Of a DNA stretch of 9,481 nt, positions 1 to 6,561 are shown piece by piece. The notes beneath the pieces were generated by a model. It was not told the DNA's origin and ran no database searches. It saw only the letters and a list, made by a program, of their open reading frames with translations. Source of the stretch: Mycobacteriaceae bacterium (lineage in GTDB: Bacteria; Actinomycetota; Actinomycetes; Mycobacteriales; Mycobacteriaceae); NCBI GenBank assembly GCA_013362555.1, contig JABFVX010000282.1, positions 1 through 9,481 on the forward strand. The letters are read 5' to 3'. The position numbers were made by a program, and so were the translations under genes. Every line of letters begins with the position of its first letter. Position 1 is the first letter of the stretch.

Positions 1-3000
1 GGCGTCTGTCAGCGGCGGCTCGTCACCCGCGGGCGGGTGGTCGACCCGGTCCTGAAGTTCGCGGCGGGTGTTCTCGTCCACGCGGCTCCACACCCGGTCG
101 TGGAGCGCGCTGCGTTCATCCGGGGTGAGGTAGGTCAGTTCGGTGCTGAGCGCACCGAAGATGGAGTCGATGGTGAACGGGTCGATGGCGATGGGGTAGA
201 CCTTGGCGCCGTCGGCCGCGGGAACCTCGGCGAGGCTCCGTGGGGCCTTGCCGTCGTCGGTCCACATGAGGTGGCTGAAGTCGCCTTGCACCCAGGCGGG
301 GAGGTAGTCGAAGATCTGCCCGCGCAACATGGTGAACCGGCTTTGCACGGGTTCGTCCGGGCGTGGGATGTGGGGCTGGGCCAGTTCGTCGATCACCGGC
401 ACCCAGTGGTCCTGGGCGCCGCGGACTTCGGCGCTGCGCGGCACACCGTCCGCACGGATCTCCCGGTACGCGTAGTCGCCCATTTCCGCTTGCAGGTACA
501 GCTGTTCGGGATAATTGCCCGCGAACACCACACCGTCCACGGATGCGACGCCCAAGCGCTTCAAGACTTCAAACGGATAGCTGTTGACGCCGTTGGCGAT
601 GATCACCGCGCTGTCGAACTGACCGTACCGGACGCCGTATTCGGAGCCGAGCGTGTGGAAGAGTTCCCGGCAGACGTTGATGTCGTCTGGCTCGATCTTC
701 TGCACGAGCCTGCGCGTGACCCACTGGGCTCGTGTCTCGTGGCCCGCCTCGACGTCGAACTGGTAGTTGTCCTCGCGGTATTTTCGGGGACCGAACAGGC
801 TGTAGTCAGCGGTCGGGTTGCTGTGCTTCCAGGTGTGCAAGTCGTCGACGGTCAGGGGCCGCCCCAGGTCCTGGTGCGCCGCTCGGTACCGCATGTGCAG
901 GTCATAGGGGTCAGCGTGTTTCAGCATGCGGCGTTCTGGCGGGGCGGCGTTGAGATCGTGGGCCAGTCCGGCTATCCCGCGGATCGGAAGCGGGTCGCCG
1001 TGCGGCGTTTCCGGACCGGCCAGCAACTCCTGGAGGCGCGCCGAGGCGCCGAGCATCAGCCTGCGGTCGGTCCGGCCGGTGCTGAGGCCGGGGAGTCCGA
1101 ACTTCTCGTTGGCGTACGCCGCGTTCAACGCCGCGAACACTGGAGCGGAATCGTCCGCCTCCGGCTGATACTGGGATTCTCGGTGCTGGTTGAGCACCTC
1201 GCAGCTGTAGGCGACGAGGTCCTGGTAGGTGGCGGGCGTCGGCTCTCCTGGCGTCAAGGCCCGCTTCGGGTCGTGCTCGACCAGATCCACCAGGTGCCGC
1301 ATGGGTTCGAGGAACCGGCCGTACTGTTCCGGCCCCATGCCGGCGTGGTCACCGAACTCACGCAACAGCTGGCGGGCGTTGTCGCTGTCGGGAGCGGCGG
1401 TGCGAGATCCCAACAACTCGGCATAGTCGCGCAGCTCGGCGACGCTCGTCGGAAGCCACTGCTCGGACGTGTCCAGGTAGGCGCGCACCGCGTCGGTCAG
1501 TTGACGGACGTCGGGCAGGTCCGCCTCCGCATCGAGGCCGAGGTTGTCGCGCAGCATGGCGTGGAAAGCCTCGGCGTCCACGGGCGTCGCGGTGAGATTG
1601 TCGTTGTTGTTGAGCAACTGCGCCATGAAGTCGAGGCCCTGCACATCTTCCGGGCGATATCCGCTGGGCCCGAACACATCTCGCGCAAGTGCAGCCAGAT
1701 CGGCCATCCGGTCCGGGCTGTCGAACGTGGCATGCGGATTGGGTATGTTGCCGCCGGTCACGACGGTCAGCACGTCCTTGCCCCGCACGTCGTAGGTCCG
1801 TCCGGTGGCGCCGGTGAGCCGGCCGTCGTTCGCCAGAATCGCGGCGACCCCCAGGGCGCCGGTGGGTTCGACCGGGCCGCCGAGCGTCTGCATCAGCAGC
1901 GGCCCGGTGTCCTGCAGCGCGGCGTCCGGGACCAGCACGACGTCGTCGGCGTAGTTGAGGAGATCGGACAGCAGGTGCCGGTCCATCTGGGTGGAGTTGG
2001 CGGCGTCGGCGACGGTGTTCGCGGGCGCGCTTCGCAGTTCGCGCGCTTTGAACGACTCGTACAGGGTGGGGGCGCTTTCCGGGACCGCCACGACTACCAG
2101 GCGGCGCTGCTCTCCGTTGCGGAACTCGTGGTCGCGAACCACCCCTGCCGCCGACGCGAGCCCTCCGCTTCCGCCGACGAGGACGACGGCCTCCGCCTCC
2201 GGATGCTGGTCCAGTAAGGTGCTGACGACGGTGCCCTGCGCCGCGACAGCTTCCGGGGACGACGCGCTCAGGTATATGCCTTGGCCTTCCGGGGTGAGTC
2301 GCTTGGCGTACCGGTGCGATTCGTCCCAGGTGGCCCCGTGCCGGACCACCCGGGCGCCGTGCTCCTCGATTCGGCGCACCTTGTGGGCGGGTGTGGGTTC
2401 CGGCACCACGACAGTCGCCCGGACTCCGCAGCGCCGAGCGGCCTCCGCGATGGCCAGGCCGTGGTTGCCTGTCGACGCGGTGACCAGATGCGCGTCTGCC
2501 GGCAGCTCGGAAAGCCCGTTCATCTGAATCAACGCCCCGACTCGGGCTTTGATCGACGGGGCATTCTCCAGCGCGATGTGCAGTGTCGCCCCGGACCGCT
2601 GATTCAACTCCGGCGAACTGACGATCGTGGACTCGTAACCGGCGAGGTCGCGGCGTGCCTGCTCGCGTTCGTCCGACGTCGGCGCCCGGTCGATCGAACC
2701 GTCGGACTCGATGAACATGACCTGCACTCGCTCGCTCACCTGGCTGTCCGAGCTGTCCGCGGCGCACACTCTGCCATCGGACCGATTGAGCTCGACGACC
2801 GTGCCGTCGGTGCTCGCGGCCCACACGGACACGTCGTTTCCGTGCCACACCACCGCGGTCGACCACGGATCCATGCCGCTGAGGACGTCGTGCGCTTGCG
2901 CCCGGCTCATCGTCTCGGCCACCGAACCCGCGAATACGGAAGCGACCCCGCCTATGCGGTTTCGAATGTGAAGCTCGGATACGCCGTCCGTCGGAATACG

Positions 3001-4455
3001 GTCGAGCACCTGTCGGCCGACGATGTCATTGACGGTCTGCGCGGCCAGCGGTCCGGCCGCGTCGACCGGCGCCGCGCGGTGGGGAACCAGGCCGCCGTTG
3101 CGCTCGAACTGTTCGTGGCGCAGCGGCATGAAGTCGCGATCGACCTCGGCCAGCCGTGATTCGACGTGTTCGAGGCGGGCCGCCGCGTCGCTGTCGCCCG
3201 GTGTGTGGCGCAGGCTCGCCGCGTCGATCTCCAAGCGGACCTGTTCATGCGCCAACCCGTTCAGATGAGCTTGCTGCGGCGCCACGCGCAGACTGTCGAT
3301 GGCGCCCTCGCGCACGCGCTCGCTCATGACAAGCCGCTCGGCGTGCGGATTGCCGTGATGGCCGAGCTGAGCAGCGAACGAATGGTCCCCCCAGACCCGC
3401 ACGCTTTCCGCCACCGGCACTGCGGCTGTCGGTTGCGGGATGTTGTGCTCAGCCATCCCGCCCGCGATGCCCTGAATGATGCCGACGGCGATGTCGGAGC
3501 CGTTGAGCTGAAACTCGCCGCCCGCCACCGCGGCGAGGGCCACTGGGACGGCCACCGCACCGGCTGCCCCGCCCAGCGCGGCCGCCGTGACCTGGTGCTG
3601 TAAGGCACGCTCCAGCAGTCTGCCGCCGCGTTCGGCGGCATTGCCGATGAACCTTCCCGCCGGTCCGCGGCGGACCTGCGTGAACTGCTGTGTCCACTGT
3701 CCGACCTTCGGGCCGAACTTGCTGCCCGCCGCTGTCGCACCGAAACCGGCGCCGACGGACACGGCTCCCTGCAGGAACATCGTTCCCGCCGAAGCCCAGT
3801 CGAACTCGTCGAGCCTGCGAATCCCGAGTGGCACCTCTGCCAGCTGCAATCCGGCGTCCAGCGCGGCGCTCGCCCCGCCGAAACTCGCTGCCAGCGCTCC
3901 TACCCGCACCGCAGTCTGGCCCGTGGTCTTCGCCGACAGTTTGACCGCCAGTGCCTCGACCTGGCGGAGGAAGATGAGGCGTGCTTCCCGCATCCACGCG
4001 AATCCCGCGACCGAGCCGATGCCGCCCGCGCCTGCCATCATCGCGACCTGGTTCGCCACCAGCGCCCCGAAGATCGCCATCTCGAGTTGGTCGGTCAGCC
4101 CGTCCGCGACCGCCATCCGCAGTTGGTCGCTTTTGCCCTCGCAGAACTTGGCCTGCGCCGCCATGGATTTCGCTTGTTCGCGCACCGCCGCGGGGCCGTC
4201 GGCCGGACCGGAGGAATCGGTCCAGTGCCGTTCCATTCGATCCGCGAGCTCCTCCAGCCGGGTTCCCAAATCCGCGAACATCCTCGCCTTCGCGTCCCAC
4301 TCCTGCGACAGGGTCCACATTTTGGAAAGGTTCATCTCCGGGAACTCTCCGCCGAAGATCGCCCACAGCAGCACTGTCGGGATCCCCGACAGGACTGTTC
4401 GGATCAGATCCACTCCCGCGAGGACCCGGCCGGTCCCGTCCAGCGTGTCAGCCAT
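1..4455 (-). CDS. Giant WXG100-like/type VII substrate with embedded fold-type II PLP enzyme domain (3' end outside window)
   Basis: The reading frame is open from the ATG at 4455 to the window edge, 1485 codons without a stop; the C-terminus is missing. Seen: residues 1-150 are helical with spaced tryptophans (MWTLSQEW, then HWTDSSG), like the N-terminal WXG100-like domain of CpnT-type proteins. Ala/Gly-rich hydrophobic helices follow to about 330, then a charged linker with GHHGNPHAERL. Residues about 595-905 align by eye with threonine dehydratase/serine racemase: lysine K636 in PSIKARVGA (Schiff-base position), S661-TGNHG-666 (cofactor ring loop), HGATWDESHRYA, AAQGT, G761-GSGG-765 (phosphate loop), TVADA near 814-818, EPTGALG from 863 and TGGN ending at 903. 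The domain is expected to bind PLP and act on an amino acid such as serine or threonine; the substrate is not evident. Residues 906-1485 are unassigned. The gene lies 34 bp after the YbaB-like gene and has its own SARP-like promoter. Export by type VII secretion is inferred from the N-terminus and neighbours. Confidence 0.88.
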   Translation of the reverse strand, partial: MADTLDGTGRVLAGVDLIRTVLSGIPTVLLWAIFGGEFPEMNLSKMWTLSQEWDAKARMFADLGTRLEELADRMERHWTDSSGPADGPAAVREQAKSMAAQAKFCEGKSDQLRMAVADGLTDQLEMAIFGALVANQVAMMAGAGGIGSVAGFAWMREARLIFLRQVEALAVKLSAKTTGQTAVRVGALAASFGGASAALDAGLQLAEVPLGIRRLDEFDWASAGTMFLQGAVSVGAGFGATAAGSKFGPKVGQWTQQFTQVRRGPAGRFIGNAAERGGRLLERALQHQVTAAALGGAAGAVAVPVALAAVAGGEFQLNGSDIAVGIIQGIAGGMAEHNIPQPTAAVPVAESVRVWGDHSFAAQLGHHGNPHAERLVMSERVREGAIDSLRVAPQQAHLNGLAHEQVRLEIDAASLRHTPGDSDAAARLEHVESRLAEVDRDFMPLRHEQFERNGGLVPHRAAPVDAAGPLAAQTVNDIVGRQVLDRIPTDGVSELHIRNRIGGVASVFAGSVAETMSRAQAHDVLSGMDPWSTAVVWHGNDVSVWAASTDGTVVELNRSDGRVCAADSSDSQVSERVQVMFIESDGSIDRAPTSDEREQARRDLAGYESTIVSSPELNQRSGATLHIALENAPSIKARVGALIQMNGLSELPADAHLVTASTGNHGLAIAEAARRCGVRATVVVPEPTPAHKVRRIEEHGARVVRHGATWDESHRYAKRLTPEGQGIYLSASSPEAVAAQGTVVSTLLDQHPEAEAVVLVGGSGGLASAAGVVRDHEFRNGEQRRLVVVAVPESAPTLYESFKARELRSAPANTVADAANSTQMDRHLLSDLLNYADDVVLVPDAALQDTGPLLMQTLGGPVEPTGALGVAAILANDGRLTGATGRTYDVRGKDVLTVVTGGNIPNPHATFDSPDRMADLAALARDVFGPSGYRPEDVQGLDFMAQLLNNNDNLTATPVDAEAFHAMLRDNLGLDAEADLPDVRQLTDAVRAYLDTSEQWLPTSVAELRDYAELLGSRTAAPDSDNARQLLREFGDHAGMGPEQYGRFLEPMRHLVDLVEHDPKRALTPGEPTPATYQDLVAYSCEVLNQHRESQYQPEADDSAPVFAALNAAYANEKFGLPGLSTGRTDRRLMLGASARLQELLAGPETPHGDPLPIRGIAGLAHDLNAAPPERRMLKHADPYDLHMRYRAAHQDLGRPLTVDDLHTWKHSNPTADYSLFGPRKYREDNYQFDVEAGHETRAQWVTRRLVQKIEPDDINVCRELFHTLGSEYGVRYGQFDSAVIIANGVNSYPFEVLKRLGVASVDGVVFAGNYPEQLYLQAEMGDYAYREIRADGVPRSAEVRGAQDHWVPVIDELAQPHIPRPDEPVQSRFTMLRGQIFDYLPAWVQGDFSHLMWTDDGKAPRSLAEVPAADGAKVYPIAIDPFTIDSIFGALSTELTYLTPDERSALHDRVWSRVDENTRRELQDRVDHPPAGDEPPLTDA

Positions 4456-4461
4456 GGCATC

Positions 4462-4494
4462 ACGGTGCGGGAGGCCCCTTACCCGCCCCTTACA
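4462..4494 (-). promoter_or_regulatory. SARP-like direct-repeat promoter of the giant PLP-fusion gene
   Basis: Read on the minus strand, TGTAAGG begins at 4494 and a second GTAAGG follows exactly 11 bp later (4482-4477). After 9 bp comes CACCGT (4467-4462), then 6 bp to the ATG at 4455. The same layout occurs before the genes starting at 4879 and 6373. SARP-family activators bind heptamer direct repeats with an 11-bp period that end 8 bp before the -10; a heptamer here leaves exactly 8 bp. The distal repeat overlaps the TAA stop of the upstream gene. The spacing predicts a leaderless mRNA starting at the A of the ATG. Confidence 0.6.
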
Positions 4495-4879
4495 CCCCGT
4501 TGCCCTGCCCTGCTAGCCACGGTGGGTCGATGCCGAGCATCCCCATCAACTGATTGGCGGTCTCGGTGACGGGGCCGACCGCGGCGTCACAGTCGCTGCG
4601 GGCCTGCGCCCGAGCGGCCTTCGCGGCCTCGGTGATCGCGTTCGCGAGTTGTGTTCCGGTGCAGCGCTGGGCGGTCGGCGCAAACCGGATCTCCGCGAGC
4701 GCCCCCGCGGCGTCGACAGTGGCCTCCACCAAACCGTCTGACGAGGTCGCCGCGACGCGCGTCGCCTCCAATCTGCTGCGCATATCGGCGGCTTGCTGCT
4801 GAAACTCCGCGAATGCCGCCAGCAACTGGCTGTCCAGCGGCAATGGCTCGCGGCGACTTCCCAACCAGGTCCGTTCCAT
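4490..4879 (-). CDS. YbaB/EbfC-family small protein associated with type VII substrates
   Basis: 129 aa, ATG at 4879, TAA at 4490-4492. Residues about 15-45 form a coiled-coil-like helix (LLAAFAEFQQQAADMRSRLE). This is followed by SSDGLVEATVDAAGALAEIRF, the beta-hairpin signature of the YbaB/EbfC fold, and a C-terminal Ala-rich helix with QLANAITEAAKAARAQA. The family contains nucleoid-associated dimers. In actinobacteria, paralogues of this fold (EspL is an example) are encoded inside ESX substrate loci, where DNA binding is not the established role. Its place 34 bp before the giant WXG100-like gene suggests a chaperone, partner or accessory role for that protein; this is inference. The start agrees with the promoter: CACCCT lies 6 bp before the ATG and no Shine-Dalgarno is needed if the transcript is leaderless. 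Family assignment is by eye. Confidence 0.85.
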   Translation of the reverse strand: MERTWLGSRREPLPLDSQLLAAFAEFQQQAADMRSRLEATRVAATSSDGLVEATVDAAGALAEIRFAPTAQRCTGTQLANAITEAAKAARAQARSDCDAAVGPVTETANQLMGMLGIDPPWLAGQGNGV

Positions 4880-4885
4880 GCCGTC

Positions 4886-4918
4886 AGGGTGTTCCGCACC
4901 GCTTACGCCCGCCTTACA
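4886..4918 (-). promoter_or_regulatory. SARP-like direct-repeat promoter of the YbaB-like gene
   Basis: Minus strand: TGTAAGG starts at 4918 and GTAAGC occupies 4906-4901, an 11-bp period. Nine bp then lead to CACCCT (4891-4886), followed by 6 bp to the ATG at 4879. Repeat period, spacer and distance to ATG are identical to the promoter before 4455, although spacer and surrounding bases differ. The -10-like box is followed by too little room for a leader, so a leaderless transcript is expected. Confidence 0.6.
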
Positions 4919-4933
4919 TCGCAGCTCCAGGGC

Positions 4934-4988
4934 CCTCCAGAACGACCCATGAGTTGCGGTGGGCGCAACTCATGGGTCGTTCTGGAGG
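4934..4988. repeat. Palindromic repeat R1 (25-bp perfect stem)
   Basis: 4934-4958 pairs with 4964-4988 without a mismatch around a 5-base loop (GTGGG). The stem begins CCTCCAGAACGACCC. It lies downstream of the degenerate toxin gene and 15 bp before the direct-repeat promoter of the gene at 4879, so it could end transcription arriving from the right. There is no T-tract, as is common for hairpin terminators in high-GC actinobacteria. One member of a six-copy family in this window. Confidence 0.9.
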
Positions 4989-5047
4989 CGTCGGGCGGGG
5001 TGGCAAGCGGCGCGCGTCCGGCTTGAGCAGGTTGGCACTGCGGTGCC

Positions 5048-5125
5048 GGTCGGGAGAGCGCACACTATGCGTGGGAAACCGGTGCAAGTGCACATCATCC
5101 GAGGAAAGTGTGCGTTCTCCCGACC
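5048..5125. repeat. Long inverted repeat with 19-bp arms
   Basis: Arm 5048-5066 (GGTCGGGAGAGCGCACACT as the last 18-19 bases) is complementary to 5107-5125 with one mismatch, enclosing about 40 bp. The arms share no sequence with the R1-R6 palindromes. The structure covers the likely 3' end of the decayed toxin gene. It could be a terminator or the termini of a very small mobile element; no open frame lies between the arms and no flanking target duplication was obvious. Confidence 0.75.
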
Positions 5126-5528
5126 AGGTCGTCGCTGCGCCGAGTCACCCGGCGACGCACCGGCGCCCCCGCCGACGCGGGCATGGGCGCGATGATGGGC
5201 CCCCTGCTGAGCTCCATGCTGGGGGTTGAACACCGAAACCCGTTCCGGCGCGTCCGGGTCGATCTTCAGGACTTGCGTGCCGTCGCGGTACAGCAGGTAC
5301 GTGTGTCCTTCCGGCACAGTGTCGCCGTCCGGTCGGAATTGTCTGTCGTTCAACAGAATCCCCGCGCCGTTGTCGAGGTTCTGGATCCGCGCTGTCCAGC
5401 AGAAACGTACACACGGCGCGCCAAGCAGCGCCGATCACGCGCAGCGCGTCTTCGTCGCCCTTGGGCCACGGCCCGAACATCATGCCGATCAGCCACTCCG
5501 GGAACGAAGACGGAATCTGCAGCGCCAT
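5095..5528 (-). pseudogene. Frameshifted remnant of a WXG100/CpnT-like toxin-type gene
   Basis: From ATG 5528 the frame gives MALQIPSSFPEWLIGMM and FGPWPKGDEDALR then IGAAWRAVCTFLLDS, a typical start of WXG100-like N-terminal domains of large actinobacterial secreted toxins. After about 46 residues this frame becomes Pro/Arg-rich and ends near 5145. Coding character continues in the next frame from about 5392 to 5228 (IQNLDNGAGILLNDRQF, EGHTYLLYRDGTQVLKIDP). It then appears to shift again near a run of five G (5221-5225) into a frame that reads GPIIAPMPASAGAPV and stops at 5095. Intact relatives should be far longer, so a large internal deletion plus frameshifts is likely. The 3' boundary is uncertain. 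No direct-repeat promoter like that of the neighbouring genes was found before 5528. An alternative is a real short gene with errors in the sequence. Confidence 0.6.
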
Positions 5529-5592
5529 GACAGGCTCGTTTTACCCGACAGCGCTGCGGTTTCCCTGTGTACCGTGAACTGTCGCAAGCAGG

Positions 5593-5651
5593 AACTTCCG
5601 GAACGACTCATGAGTTGCGCTCAGCGCAACTCATGAGTCGTTCCGGAAGTT
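5593..5651 (-). terminator. Palindromic repeat R2, likely terminator of the gene at 6373-5654
   Basis: A perfect 28-bp stem (5593-5620 with 5624-5651) has a 3-base loop. It starts two bases after the TGA stop at 5656-5654. Relative to R1 the stem differs at three aligned positions, and each change is matched in the opposite arm. There is no T-tract. Location directly after a stop and covariation favour an RNA hairpin, probably ending transcription before the toxin remnant. Confidence 0.75.
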
Positions 5652-5653
5652 GT

Positions 5654-6373
5654 TCAGCGGGGATCTTCGAAGGGCCGCGGCGGATGCGGCTTGGGGTTGC
5701 CGTCGGGCGGAATCCCGCCCCCGCCCCCGCGCGGGCCAGGCGGGCCGGGTTCGCACTCGCCTTCGCCGCGCCTGTCGCCGTCGTCGGGCGGTTCCGGCTT
5801 GCACAGACTGTCGCCGTCCTCGTCGTCGAGGAATCCCCAGGGATCCTCGGGCCGACCCGGCCTGCCACCGTCGTCTCCGTCTTGCGGGTCCGTCGGATCC
5901 AGGGTGTCGAGCCGGGTTGCGAGCGTGCGCCCATGGGTGAGATCGGCGTGTACCCGCCTAGCGGCGGCCGCGAGGCTGTCGTCGGCGGCTGCCAGCAGCA
6001 GGGCGTGTCCAGACCGGGCGTCCGTCACCGAGGTGACCGCCGCGGCGCGAGCTGAGAAGTCCGAAAGGTGGCGGGTCAAAGCCGTTCGCCCAATGATAGT
6101 GGCGCTCGCGGCTTCGACTGCGGAATCGTCAGTGCTGCCGTCTTTGTCGGCAATGACGTCACCGGTGGCATGAAGGGCGCTTCGGGCCTCGCGGTAGCCT
6201 TCCTCCCACTTTCCCAGGTGCTGCGGGATCTTGACGGTGAGCTGGGGTGCCGCCGCCAGGTCGGCTGGGCCGGGCGACCCGGCGCCGTACAGGCGCCGCA
6301 GCGACCGAAGCTTGTCTTCGGTGCTGCGAACCACATCGGATGTCATGTGCTCAGCCGTTCCCTCGAATTGCAT
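5654..6373 (-). CDS. Hypothetical helical protein with acidic Pro/Gly-rich tail, likely type VII secretion-associated
   Basis: 239 aa, ATG at 6373, TGA at 5656-5654. Family not recognised. Residues 1-160 are predicted mostly helical and Ala-rich (ATIIGRTALTRHLSDFSA, GHALLLAAADDSLAAAARRV), resembling the small helical ESX-locus proteins of actinobacteria. Residues about 165-239 are low complexity, with Asp, Pro and Gly runs (DPTDPQDGDDGG, GPPGPRGGGGG). No signal peptide or membrane segment is evident. It shares its promoter layout with the YbaB-like and giant PLP-fusion genes, so the three are probably expressed together. A later in-frame ATG (residue 10, 6346) has a GAGGGA sequence 11 bp before it and is an alternative start. 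The ATG at 6373 is preferred because it fits the promoter, lying 10 bp after the -10-like box. Role in secretion is inference from context. Confidence 0.75.
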   Translation of the reverse strand: MQFEGTAEHMTSDVVRSTEDKLRSLRRLYGAGSPGPADLAAAPQLTVKIPQHLGKWEEGYREARSALHATGDVIADKDGSTDDSAVEAASATIIGRTALTRHLSDFSARAAAVTSVTDARSGHALLLAAADDSLAAAARRVHADLTHGRTLATRLDTLDPTDPQDGDDGGRPGRPEDPWGFLDDEDGDSLCKPEPPDDGDRRGEGECEPGPPGPRGGGGGIPPDGNPKPHPPRPFEDPR

Positions 6374-6383
6374 GGTTACGGCG

Positions 6384-6416
6384 AGTGTGGGCGGCGCGCC
6401 TTACTTCGCCCTTACA
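6384..6416 (-). promoter_or_regulatory. SARP-like direct-repeat promoter of the gene at 6373
   Basis: Minus strand: TGTAAGG starts at 6416 and the second GTAAGG is at 6404-6399 (11-bp period). Nine bp later comes CACACT (6389-6384), then 10 bp to the ATG at 6373. It matches the two other promoters of the set in every spacing except the last, which leaves about four leader bases. The box directly abuts palindrome R3, whose outer base is 6417. Confidence 0.6.
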
Positions 6417-6465
6417 CCAGAACGACCCATGAGTTGCGTTGGGCGCACGTCATGGGTCGTTCTGG
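6417..6465. repeat. Palindromic repeat R3, with mismatched arms
   Basis: 6417-6438 pairs with 6444-6465 (22 bp, two mismatches, loop TTGGG). The inner left arm reads GAGTTGCG as in R1, while the inner right arm reads CGCACGTC as in R4, so this copy looks like a hybrid of two variants. It lies immediately upstream of the direct-repeat promoter of the gene at 6373 and could insulate it from transcription arriving from the right. Confidence 0.85.
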
Positions 6466-6561
6466 AGGTTCGGTTCAGAGGGCGGTAGAGCTGGAGGTGG
6501 ACGAGGTCGGCCATGATGCGCCGGCCCTTCGCTTCCCTGTACTGGGAGCTGTCGCAAGCGC
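6466..6561. other. Spacer between palindromes R3 and R4 without a convincing gene
   Basis: These 96 bp lie between two copies of the palindrome family. Short frames exist on both strands (a minus-strand ATG near 6512, a plus-strand ATG near 6512-6515 giving about 20 codons), but none has a family signature and the minus-strand frame continues into the hairpin. Bases about 6532-6561 resemble 5562-5594 next to R2, so the palindrome unit probably carries extra flank. Confidence 0.6.

Noticed and set aside
37..2217. Plus-strand open frame of 726 codons
   Set aside because: It lies antisense to the PLP fusion gene, whose frame shows recognisable enzyme motifs. The plus-strand product is a composition-driven Val/Arg/Gly-rich sequence with no family signature, as high-GC genes often produce on the opposite strand.
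1358..2866. Minus-strand open frame of 502 codons
   Set aside because: It is an alternative frame inside the PLP fusion gene. The product is Arg/Gly-rich and lacks domain motifs, while the main frame has the complete PLP signature.
5031..5125. Possible cobalamin riboswitch (GGGAAACCGGTGCAAG near 5072-5087)
   Set aside because: Only this short stretch resembles the aptamer; the conserved GCCACTG box and the rest of the fold are missing, and it lies at the end of a gene, not before one.
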